6,613 nucleotides of DNA from Verrucomicrobiota bacterium (GCA_003221375.1 QHRI01000080.1:1-6613); one strand, 5' to 3'. Shown: positions 1 through 6,412, counted from the stretch's first letter. Notes: a model not told the origin generated them from the letters alone. A program made the numbers and translations.

Positions 1-160
1 CTTTTTCTAGCCATTGATACGGATCATCTACAGTCGCTCCCTGATATTTAGTTGAAACAGGTTTCTTGGGAGTTATCTGGGCCGGTTCGGCCGTGGGCAG
101 ATCCAGCGCCGCCGTTACAACAATGGCGCCGATAACAGACAGCAAACGATTGGTTTTCAT
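1..160 (-). CDS. Prolyl oligopeptidase (S9A family), N-terminal fragment cut by window edge
   Basis: This is the first 53 codons of a gene running off the left edge; the ATG is at 160-158 on the minus strand. Residues 1 to about 27 look like a Sec signal peptide: basic MKTNR, a hydrophobic core LLSVIGAIVVTAAL, then a polar region, so the enzyme is probably periplasmic. Residues 38-52 read KYQGATVDDPYQWLE, which matches the highly conserved N-terminal 'YHG..V.DPYRWLE' block of prolyl oligopeptidases, serine peptidases that cleave short peptides after proline. The catalytic Ser/Asp/His lie in the C-terminal domain outside the window, so activity cannot be judged. No clear Shine-Dalgarno precedes the ATG. 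The upstream START-domain gene is on the same strand but is separated by a likely terminator, so an operon is not supported. Other S9 subfamilies share weaker forms of this block. Confidence 0.82.
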   Translation of the reverse strand, partial: MKTNRLLSVIGAIVVTAALDLPTAEPAQITPKKPVSTKYQGATVDDPYQWLEK

Positions 161-188
161 CGCGCGAAATCTAACAGAAATGACGAAA

Positions 189-212
189 AGCGAATCACCG
201 AAGTGATTCGTT
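189..212 (-). terminator. UUCG-tetraloop hairpin, probable terminator of the START-domain gene
   Basis: Positions 191-198 (CGAATCAC) and 203-210 (GTGATTCG) are perfect 8-bp inverted repeats around a 4-base loop. On the minus strand the loop is C(TTCG)G, the exceptionally stable tetraloop class. A G-T and an A-T pair can extend the stem to 189-212. It lies about 85 bases past the stop of the minus-strand gene at 297-1043 and is followed on that strand by CTTTTCGTC, a short, impure T tract. It also lies about 30 bases before the prolyl oligopeptidase start, so it would insulate the two genes. The short T run makes intrinsic termination likely but not certain; an mRNA-stabilising 3' hairpin is the alternative. 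Confidence 0.55.
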
Positions 213-277
213 AAGTCGTTAAATCGCTATACTGTAGTGCTGAGTGCTGAGTCACGATTCTCGAATCGCGAATCACG
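210..277. repeat. Cluster of short intergenic repeats
   Basis: Several short repeats are packed together. GTTAA occurs at 210 and 218 (8-base step). AGTGCTG is tandemly repeated from 236 to 252 (7-base period, about 2.4 copies). CGATTC-TC-GAATCG forms a small palindrome at 255-268. CGAATCAC at 269-276 is an exact third copy (counting both strands) of the arm of the 191-210 hairpin. No coding frame or promoter is evident. This looks like decayed or dispersed intergenic repeat material; its function is unknown. Confidence 0.5.
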
Positions 278-296
278 CTCGTCTTTGAGTCATTCG

Positions 297-1043
297 TTAT
301 TCGGGTTTCTTGCTTTTTTCGTTAGTCGTATCGGCTTCCAGCCGATTCCCCCGATTGGCAGGAATGCCGATGCCGCCTGGTCCGCCAGGCATTGAAACAG
401 CGTACCTTGGATCCTTAACCTGCTTGCGGACGGCTGCGAAGAGTTTCGTGATTCCCGTCAAGCTAATGCGATTGGCAATGAAAGAGGGGATAAAACCACC
501 CGAGTCGGTATAAATGGAATAAGTGGCACGAGTTTTTGTTGCGCCATCGGGTTCGAGCAGCCATTTACCCTCGCAAAGTTTTACGCGCACGACGCCTTTC
601 TTTTCTGGCGGCCCGAGTTCGTTGGCTGGGGACCAATGACTCATAAAAACTAAACCATCAGCCGAGGGCCATGATTTCTTCCAGACGCGCAATGTGTAAT
701 CGCGGTCCGCACAAACTTTTGGCGAAAGTCTCTGATATCCCACGATCGAATCGCCATCGCGTTTGATCAGCCGGCACTCGGTCGTGTACGGCATGAATTT
801 CGGATAGTTCTGGAAGTCGTCGATCACCGCGCAGACGGCGCCGGGGGGCGCGTCAATCGGGCCGACAGCTTTGAATTCCTTCAGCGGCGAACCTGGACGG
901 GGCCGGCTGTAGATCACAACGTTTTTTTCTTGAGCGGACAGTTTCCAGTAATCGTCGCTGCTAATGGACTCTTCAGCGGCGAAAGCGGTTGGGCAACCAG
1001 CGAGAAGAATGGACATCAGACCGTGGAGAATTCGCTGCTGCAC
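297..1043 (-). CDS. Exported START/SRPBCC-domain lipid-binding-like protein
   Basis: A 248-residue protein. A START-like (SRPBCC, helix-grip) domain spans about residues 30-215. Recognisable blocks are 'GPIDAPPGAVCAVIDDFQNYPKFMPY' (split here only as a description of residues 61-86), WLLEP near 160 and the late block TDSGGFIPSFIANR followed by a KLFAAVRKQV helix, typical of StAR-related domains. Such domains form a deep hydrophobic cavity for lipids or other apolar ligands; the ligand here is unknown. The start is a GTG (1043-1041); an in-frame stop lies at 1079-1077 and no ATG lies between, and this start gives a sensible signal peptide. Export is ambiguous: L14-A15-G16-C17 is a perfect lipobox, while AFA|AEE at 20-23 is a good signal peptidase I site. 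The tail after about 215 is Gly/Pro rich, then charged, and probably disordered. No Shine-Dalgarno is obvious. The gene is divergent from the NtrC-type gene, so probably has its own promoter. Confidence 0.8.
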   Translation of the reverse strand: MQQRILHGLMSILLAGCPTAFAAEESISSDDYWKLSAQEKNVVIYSRPRPGSPLKEFKAVGPIDAPPGAVCAVIDDFQNYPKFMPYTTECRLIKRDGDSIVGYQRLSPKVCADRDYTLRVWKKSWPSADGLVFMSHWSPANELGPPEKKGVVRVKLCEGKWLLEPDGATKTRATYSIYTDSGGFIPSFIANRISLTGITKLFAAVRKQVKDPRYAVSMPGGPGGIGIPANRGNRLEADTTNEKSKKPE

Positions 1044-1159
1044 CGGCGGCGAGGATACATCATTTCCCTCGCATGGCTATATTTCTTTGACTGTGGGATT
1101 TGGCCGCATCTCGAAGTGTCTCCGATCCAATAGCGAAATCCGAAGCCTCCCCACGACTT

Positions 1160-1247
1160 GTTAAAGTAGTTAAAAACGTTACAAAAGTTACAAATGGAGA
1201 GTTGCCCGACATGCCGTTGTAACGATGTAACTGTTTAAGGATTTAAC
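1160..1247. promoter_or_regulatory. Mirrored array of GTTAA/GTTAC half-sites upstream of the NtrC-type gene
   Basis: Four copies of a 9-base unit, consensus GTTAMAAAN, start at exactly 1160, 1169, 1178 and 1187. After a 23-base centre the complement of the same motif follows: TTGTAAC at 1217-1223, TGTAAC at 1226-1231, TTTAA at 1234-1238 and TTTAAC at 1242-1247. The order is mirrored (GTTAC inside, GTTAA outside), so the whole is one large imperfect palindrome: 1187-1193 pairs with 1217-1223 (7 bp), 1178-1183 with 1226-1231 (6 bp), 1170-1174 with 1234-1238 (5 bp) and 1160-1165 with 1242-1247 (6 bp). The right arm contains the ribosome binding site and abuts the GTG start. It could be a cooperative operator in DNA or, if transcribed, a hairpin masking the ribosome binding site. 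No clear -35/-10 or sigma-54 site was found in 1044-1247, and 1044-1159 shows nothing else. Confidence 0.6.
1237..1241 (+). promoter_or_regulatory. Ribosome binding site fixing the NtrC-type start
   Basis: AAGGA lies six bases before the GTG at 1248, which supports that GTG over the in-frame ATG at 1260. The site falls inside the right arm of the mirrored repeat array, so it could be sequestered in an RNA hairpin. Confidence 0.6.
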
Positions 1248-2672
1248 GTGGCGAAGCCAATGAATCTACAGCCCACGGTTCTCATTGTTGATGACGAGAA
1301 GCACACTCGGGACGGGCTCCGAAGTTTACTTGAGAACGATTATGATGTGTACGTCGCTCACGATATTGCTGGGGCGATCGACGTGCTGGATCGGGAGCAG
1401 ATCGATGTGCTCCTCACGGACCTGCGTCTCGGCAGCGAAGATGGAATGAACTTGATCGATCGTGCGTTGAAAATGCCGCGCCCTCCTGTGTGCATCATGA
1501 TGACTGCTTACGGGTCGGTGGATGTTGCTGTGGAAGCAATGAAACGCGGTGCCTATGATTTCGTGACCAAGCCGCTCAACCTCGATAAAGTTGAGTTGTT
1601 GATCGCGCGCGCGGTACAGGGCCGCAAGCTTGAACAGGAAAATCGCGCGCTCCGGGAACAAGTCGATGAACGTTACGGTCTCGAGAACATCTGGGGAGAC
1701 TCAACAGCGTTACATGAAGTGCTCGACACAATCCGGCAAGTTGCGCCTTCATCAGCCAATGTGCTGATCGAAGGCGAAAGCGGGACAGGCAAGGAATTGG
1801 CCGCACACGCCATTCATAATTTAAGCCGGCGCAATAAGGCGAAGTTCGTAGCGGTGCATTGTGCGGCGCTTTCTCCACAACTTCTGGAAAGCGAGTTGTT
1901 CGGACACGAGAAAGGCGCGTTCACCGGCGCATATGAGCGGCGCATCGGCCGATTCGAGCAAGCCAACGGCGGCACGATTTTCCTCGATGAAGTGGCCGAG
2001 ATCGATGCGAGCACTCAGGTGAAATTGCTTCGCGTCATGAGTGAGGACCGCGCATTTGAGCGCGTTGGCGGCAATCAAACGTTGCACGCGGATGTGCGGA
2101 TCGTTGCAGCCACGAATAAGAATCTCGAACAACTGGTGCGCGAGAGAAAATTCCGCGACGACCTTTATTTCCGCCTCAATGTGGTGCGCATCACCATGCC
2201 GCCGTTGCGCGAACGAAAGGAAGACATCCCAATCTTGGTCCAGGGATTCTTGCGCCACTTCTGCAAGGCAAACGAGAAGCCTCTTGTGGATCTGACACCC
2301 GATGCGATGGACGCGCTGCTGACTTACGAGTGGCCGGGCAACGTTCGCGAGCTGCGCACGGCGATCGAACATGGCGTCGTGATGGCGACGGGGCCAAAGA
2401 TTACGCTGCGCGATTTGCCCCTGGCGGTGCGACAAGCGGCCAGGGCAAAGTTTCCGGGCGGAGGTTCAGCTCAGGCCTTCGGCGAAAAAACGAGCCCGCT
2501 CGATTTACACGAGACGGAAAGAAAATTGATTGCCCAGGCGCTCGCAGCCACGAATGGCAACGTGACCGCCGCTGCCAAAGAGCTCGGCATCAGCCGCCGC
2601 ACGCTTCATCGAAAAATCAACGAAATGAATGCAGCAAAAGCGGGAGCGGAAATTAAGGATGGTGAAGGATAG
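1248..2672 (+). CDS. Sigma-54-dependent response regulator, NtrC/AtoC/ZraR type
   Basis: A complete 474-residue three-domain regulator. The receiver domain (about 9-122) has acidic pair D15-D16, phosphoacceptor D58 in LLTDLRLG, T86 and K108, all the residues needed for phosphorylation. A charged helical linker (about 124-143) leads to the AAA+ domain (about 148-390) with Walker A GESGTGKE (176-183), the sigma-54-contacting GAFTGA loop (223-228), Walker B IFLDE (D247, E248), arginine-finger region FRDDLYFRLN (302-311) and WPGNVREL (362-369). A Fis-type helix-turn-helix occupies about 435-457 (NVTAAAKELGISRRTLHRKI). It should use ATP to open sigma-54 RNA polymerase at enhancer-dependent promoters once phosphorylated. 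The length is normal for the family and no key residue is missing. No histidine kinase gene lies in the window, so its partner and target genes are unknown; specific names such as ntrC or zraR are not justified. Start: GTG with AAGGA six bases upstream. Confidence 0.95.
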   Translation: MAKPMNLQPTVLIVDDEKHTRDGLRSLLENDYDVYVAHDIAGAIDVLDREQIDVLLTDLRLGSEDGMNLIDRALKMPRPPVCIMMTAYGSVDVAVEAMKRGAYDFVTKPLNLDKVELLIARAVQGRKLEQENRALREQVDERYGLENIWGDSTALHEVLDTIRQVAPSSANVLIEGESGTGKELAAHAIHNLSRRNKAKFVAVHCAALSPQLLESELFGHEKGAFTGAYERRIGRFEQANGGTIFLDEVAEIDASTQVKLLRVMSEDRAFERVGGNQTLHADVRIVAATNKNLEQLVRERKFRDDLYFRLNVVRITMPPLRERKEDIPILVQGFLRHFCKANEKPLVDLTPDAMDALLTYEWPGNVRELRTAIEHGVVMATGPKITLRDLPLAVRQAARAKFPGGGSAQAFGEKTSPLDLHETERKLIAQALAATNGNVTAAAKELGISRRTLHRKINEMNAAKAGAEIKDGEG

Positions 2673-2689
2673 CATTTTCGGGTGCAGCG

Positions 2690-2716
2690 AGCGCGCTTGG
2701 AACTTGGCGGCGCGCT
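2690..2716. repeat. Inverted repeat between convergent genes
   Basis: AGCGCGC (2690-2696) and GCGCGCT (2710-2716) form a perfect 7-bp stem with a 13-base loop, in the 73-base gap between the stops of the NtrC-type gene and the kinase gene. Its position suits a bidirectional transcription stop, but no T tract follows on either strand, so it is listed as a repeat rather than as a terminator. Confidence 0.4.
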
Positions 2717-2745
2717 AATAGTTACCCGCACAATTGGCTGCAAGT

Positions 2746-5694
2746 TTATTTTGGTGACAGAGAGGCAAGAATTTTTTCGAAGCGTGGATCCTCGCGCAAT
2801 GGGTCCCAGAACGGCAGGAGCTTCAACTGACCGTAGCTGATTGGAGCTGGTTGACCAGTCACAACGGCCAGCTGTTCGCAAGCGAGGTCTGTGTCGCCGA
2901 CCCAAGCAGCAGTCATTGCCAGGTACTCAATCATAAGCGGGCCGTTAATTGCATCGTTTTGGACGGGGAGGAGTTCGACTGCGCGGCGGCTTTCTCGTAA
3001 TGCTTCTTCTTTTCTCCCGAGACCGGCGTCGATCAGGCCCAATACACACAGTGCCGGACCGTAATTTGGTTGGGCTTGGGCGATTTTCTCCTGCTCTGCA
3101 CGCGCCGCAACGAAGGCAACTTGGGCTTTACTTTCATCATTGCTCATTCGAGCCATGACGCCTTCCATGAACGGGCGATTTAGATGAACGGCGTAATCGG
3201 TCAGCGGTATTTCGCCGAACGCGTCCAATGCATTTCGCGCCGCGGCTATGTCGTCCTCCGCCAGCGCGCAACTCAACCAGTCATTGGCAACACTCGGCAG
3301 GGCAGCAGGATTTGTGGCTCGAATGGACTCAATTGCCTGATGCAACGGCCGGGTATCCGCTTTCCAATGAAATTGGACGGCCGCAAGCGCTACTTCCGTG
3401 TCCACATCGGCTGGTTCGATGACCAAAGCTCGATTCAGGACGGAAATTTCTTCAGGATACTGCCGTAGAACTCCGTAACTAAGCGCGATCTGCTGTAACA
3501 AATAAAAATTGCGCGGATCGAGATCAATCGCGCGCTGCAAGTTTCGCGTCGATTCTTCCCAATGACCCTGGCGCCTCAGGATAAAGCCTGTGACTGCGAA
3601 TACTCGAGAATCATTCGGCAGACTCAGGCGCGCAATAGCCAGTTCTGCCAGAGCGCCATCATAGTCGAGGTATCCGTGATAAAGATTTTCAGCGCGCGCA
3701 AGATGTGCTTCACCTGCGTCCGGACGAAGGCGAAATGCGGCTTGGAAGGCGGCTTCCGCTGACGCCAGCCGTGCCGGAGTATGATCGAGACCAAGAAAGT
3801 AAAGCAGACCATGGGTGTGGACGAGTTCGCAGTATGCTTCAAAAAATAACGGGTCATGCATAATTGCTTGGTCGAGTAGATCCGCCGCCTGGAGCAATTT
3901 CGCTCTCGCGGCACTGCTGAAGCTCGTCAGAAGAAGATTTTTGGCCTGTGCGTAGAGTTCGAAGGCAGTCAGATCATCAGTTGGCTTGCGTTCGATGGCG
4001 GCTTTCTCGGCAGTTGAAATTTTCGCGCGCATTTGCTCGGCGACCTTTTGCGCTATTTCGGCCGGAATCGCGAATGCCTCCTTGAGATCCCGCTCGTATC
4101 CGTCCGCCCACACACCCGTGTTGGTGCGCGTGTCCACTAACTGTGCGTTGATATGCACCTTGCCGCCAGAACGACGGGCGGTTCCTTCGAGCACATGTGA
4201 AACACCAAGCGTGCGGCCGACCTGACGTAAATCTCGTTTCCCACGATAGTGCATCACGCTGGTTCGGCTGATCACTTTAAGATCGGCGATCTTCGCCAGC
4301 TTGGTTAAAACGTCGTCCTGGACGCCGTCGGCAAAAAAGGCGTCCTCCTTGTCGTCGCTCAGATTTTCAAATGGAAGGACGGCGATTCCCGCGGGTATCC
4401 GGCGAACTGATTCACGTTGCCAAATCATCGCGCCTAAACCTGCGGCGAGGACAACCGATAACATGATCAGGGCGGCGATTGTGGGATTCCGTTGCACCCA
4501 TTTTCGAACATGGGTAAAAAATCCGCTGCGTTTCGCGCGGATCGGTTCGTGCCATAACCAACGTTCAAGATCCTCGGCCAGCTCGAGCGCCGACGAGTAG
4601 CGGTAACGCGGATTTTTCTCGAGACACTTCAGGCAAACGGCGGAAAGATCGCGATCAACTTTCCGGTTCCACGAACGCGGTTGCCGTGGCTCCGAATCCA
4701 GCAGCAGCCGAATCGTTTCGTAGGTTGTTCCTCCGGCAAACGGCGGATGGCCAGTGAGCAGTTCGTAGAGAACCGCGCCGAGTCCGTAGACATCTGTGGA
4801 GCTGCTGACAGCTGCATTGTTACCGATCGCCTGCTCGGGCGCCATGTAACTGGGCGTTCCCATTATCTCCTGCGAGCCCGTGACGGTGCTCCCATGTTCC
4901 ACCAGCCGGGCGAGGCCGAAATCAGTCAGGTGCGGTTCGCCGTTAGCGTCCAACAGAATATTTCCTGGCTTGATGTCTCGATGCAGAATGCCGTGTTGGT
5001 GTGCGTAGTGCACAGTGCGCGCGACTTTCGCGATGAGTTCTGCGGCCTGTCGGGTCGATATCGGCCCAAGACTAACGACTTCGTCGAGCGGATCTCCTTC
5101 AACGAACCGCATGCTGAAGTAGCTCGTCCCATCGCGCTCGCCAACCTCGTAGATGGGCACGATCCCCGGATGGTTGAGCTTCGCCGCCGCTTCCGCTTCC
5201 CGGCGAAGGCGTTTCAGGTGCGCATTAGTAGCGAACTGACCAGCGCCAATGATCTTCACCGCCACTGTGCGGCTAAGACTCCTTTGCCAGGCGCGAAATA
5301 CTACGCCTTGACCGCCGCGACCGATTTCCTCCAGCAATTCGTAATCGCCCAGTTCTCCGAGCAATTCAGCAACGCTCGCGGATTTCTTGTTGTTAGGCGC
5401 TCCATTGTCATCAACAGCTGAAGGTGTGTCCGAGCGACCGGGGTCATCCGCCTTCGCCGATCCGGCCTTCGCAGCTGCTTCGGCGGAGTAGGCGGCTTCG
5501 GCGGACCAGTCGCCCCCGGCTACAGCCGCGTCCGGGAAATTGCCAAGCGCGCTTTTCAGCACACATCTGGGGCAAAGCCTTTCCGGCACGTCGGAGAAGA
5601 TCTTTGCGCCGCACTTCCGGCAGATTCTGATTACCCTGATCATTGTTGGAGTCGCTTGGGCACTCCCCGTTTGTACTCCGTAAAATTCTGCCAT
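2746..5694 (-). CDS. Transmembrane Hanks-type Ser/Thr protein kinase with zinc ribbon, TolB-N/FlgO-like domain and TPRs
   Basis: A complete 982-residue fusion. (a) About 25-44: CxxC-x12-CxxC ribbon (C25, C28, C41, C44), probably zinc binding. (b) About 50-110: Ala/Ser/Asp-rich linker. (c) About 118-385: kinase with glycine loop GRGGQGVVF (125-133), K147, likely E166, HRDIKPGN (238-245), DFG (258-260), GTPSYMAPE (279-287), D301 and R365. All catalytic residues are present, so it should be active. (d) About 405-425: one membrane helix after a basic stretch, placing the kinase in the cytoplasm and the rest outside. (e) About 433-555: IAVLPFENLS ... FFADGV ... VLEGTARRSG, the TolB-N/FlgO-like module also found in many adenylate-cyclase/TPR proteins. 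(f) About 575-982: degenerate TPRs. The start ATG is 3 bases after the sigma factor stop, with GAGG 8 bases upstream (5703-5706); the internal ATG at 5643 has no well-placed site. Likely co-transcribed with, and translationally coupled to, the sigma gene. Substrate unknown. Confidence 0.93.
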   Translation of the reverse strand: MAEFYGVQTGSAQATPTMIRVIRICRKCGAKIFSDVPERLCPRCVLKSALGNFPDAAVAGGDWSAEAAYSAEAAAKAGSAKADDPGRSDTPSAVDDNGAPNNKKSASVAELLGELGDYELLEEIGRGGQGVVFRAWQRSLSRTVAVKIIGAGQFATNAHLKRLRREAEAAAKLNHPGIVPIYEVGERDGTSYFSMRFVEGDPLDEVVSLGPISTRQAAELIAKVARTVHYAHQHGILHRDIKPGNILLDANGEPHLTDFGLARLVEHGSTVTGSQEIMGTPSYMAPEQAIGNNAAVSSSTDVYGLGAVLYELLTGHPPFAGGTTYETIRLLLDSEPRQPRSWNRKVDRDLSAVCLKCLEKNPRYRYSSALELAEDLERWLWHEPIRAKRSGFFTHVRKWVQRNPTIAALIMLSVVLAAGLGAMIWQRESVRRIPAGIAVLPFENLSDDKEDAFFADGVQDDVLTKLAKIADLKVISRTSVMHYRGKRDLRQVGRTLGVSHVLEGTARRSGGKVHINAQLVDTRTNTGVWADGYERDLKEAFAIPAEIAQKVAEQMRAKISTAEKAAIERKPTDDLTAFELYAQAKNLLLTSFSSAARAKLLQAADLLDQAIMHDPLFFEAYCELVHTHGLLYFLGLDHTPARLASAEAAFQAAFRLRPDAGEAHLARAENLYHGYLDYDGALAELAIARLSLPNDSRVFAVTGFILRRQGHWEESTRNLQRAIDLDPRNFYLLQQIALSYGVLRQYPEEISVLNRALVIEPADVDTEVALAAVQFHWKADTRPLHQAIESIRATNPAALPSVANDWLSCALAEDDIAAARNALDAFGEIPLTDYAVHLNRPFMEGVMARMSNDESKAQVAFVAARAEQEKIAQAQPNYGPALCVLGLIDAGLGRKEEALRESRRAVELLPVQNDAINGPLMIEYLAMTAAWVGDTDLACEQLAVVTGQPAPISYGQLKLLPFWDPLREDPRFEKILASLSPK

Positions 5695-5697
5695 GCG

Positions 5698-6334
5698 TTA
5701 CGCCTCGAGCACGGCAATGAGATGGCGCAGCTCATCTTCGATATCGCCCGGTGTCGCAACTGTGTTGGCGATCTCGTCGCGCAATAACGCCTGGTAGCGT
5801 TGCCTAAATCTGTAGAATGCCTGGCGGATCGCATTCTCGGTCATCCCCAAGCGTGTGGCGATCTCCGCTTGTGACGGCGAGCCGGGTTCATCAGGTAGCA
5901 ATTCTTTTAACGAATCAAACAACGCCACATTACCAGCGGCGCTGTATTCATCCTTCAATCGGCTGAGCACGCGTTCCAACACCGTTAGAGCCCATCGGCG
6001 TTCGTAAATCATTTCGGCAGTCGTTGGATCCGCTGGTTCGATTTCGATCTGTCGCTCGGCACGCAATTCGTGCAACGAAATCAGCTGTTGTCCTTTTCCT
6101 CGTTTAACCGCCATCGCCCGACGCTGCTCGTTGGCGAGAAAATATTTTAGTCCCCCAAGCAGAAAGGAACGAAGTCGTCCTTTTTCCTTGCGCACCGCGT
6201 CGATAAGTGCGGCAAAGTTTTTCCAGCGCCTCTTGTGCCGCCGGCGATTCACCCTGCGCCTCTAACACCACGCTCCAATGCGTCGTCGTGAACGCAAAGC
6301 CGCCCTTTTGTTCGCTCGCACCGCGCGTAGTCAT
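5698..6334 (-). pseudogene. Sigma-70-family (ECF-like) sigma factor, region 2 deleted and frame changed
   Basis: Two overlapping frames together make one sigma factor with its middle missing. The N-terminal frame begins at ATG 6334 with an excellent ribosome binding site and encodes 44 family residues (FTTTHWSVVLEAQG ... LEKLCRTY) down to about 6203, then reads nonsense to a stop at 6104, giving a 76-residue product. The family resumes in another frame from about 6204 (IDAVRKEKGRLRSFLL), continuing through YERRWALTVLERVL to a region 4 helix-turn-helix (SQAEIATRLGMTENAIRQAF) and DIEDELRHLIAVL at the stop (5698). In intact relatives about 33-35 residues separate these blocks, carrying region 2 (the DAQDLTQ-like core-binding and -10 recognition segment). 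About 100 bases thus appear lost. A GTG at 6252 with GAGG six bases upstream could still start a 184-residue piece with region 4 only. Without region 2 it should not work as a sigma factor. Assembly error is the main alternative. Confidence 0.75.
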
Positions 6335-6339
6335 TGAAG

Positions 6340-6346
6340 TCACCTC
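6340..6346 (-). promoter_or_regulatory. Strong ribosome binding site of the sigma factor gene
   Basis: On the minus strand GAGGTGA ends five bases before the ATG at 6334 (GAGG core 8 bases away). It is the best Shine-Dalgarno match in the window and fixes the original sigma factor start at 6334 rather than at the in-frame ATG at 6409, which would add 25 unconserved residues. Confidence 0.7.
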
Positions 6347-6358
6347 ATCCGAAGCCGA

Positions 6359-6412
6359 GCTCACAGTACGATCCAAGTAAAAAACATCACCAAAAGCAAG
6401 CCTGCTCACAGT
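6359..6412. repeat. Nine-base direct repeat in the divergent sigma/glpX region
   Basis: GCTCACAGT occurs exactly at 6359-6367 and 6404-6412, a 45-base step. Both copies lie upstream of the sigma factor start and of glpX, and the second overlaps the left edge of the 6410-6463 inverted repeat. It is a candidate regulator site, but chance occurrence is possible. Confidence 0.35.

Noticed and set aside
1074..1092. Possible sigma-54 or sigma-70 promoter (TGGCTATATTTCTTTG, TTGACT at 1087)
   Set aside because: The TGGC is not followed by a correctly spaced TTGC, and TTGACT has no -10 match at 16-18 bases downstream.
1821..2435. 204-codon minus-strand open frame opposite the NtrC-type gene
   Set aside because: It is antisense to the AAA+ domain, whose motifs are all intact on the plus strand; the translation is His/Arg-rich and unlike any known family.
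2690..2716. Intrinsic terminator shared by the convergent genes
   Set aside because: The stem is real but no T tract follows on either strand and the loop is 13 bases long, so it was kept only as an inverted repeat.
4681..5421. 246-codon plus-strand open frame opposite the kinase
   Set aside because: It lies wholly antisense to well-conserved kinase-domain sequence and its translation shows no recognisable motif; it is a shadow of the high-GC kinase reading frame.
6104..6409. Separate 101-residue minus-strand gene
   Set aside because: Residues from its internal ATG (6334) match the sigma factor N-terminus and the rest after about 6203 is out-of-frame sequence, so it is part of the broken sigma factor rather than a gene of its own.
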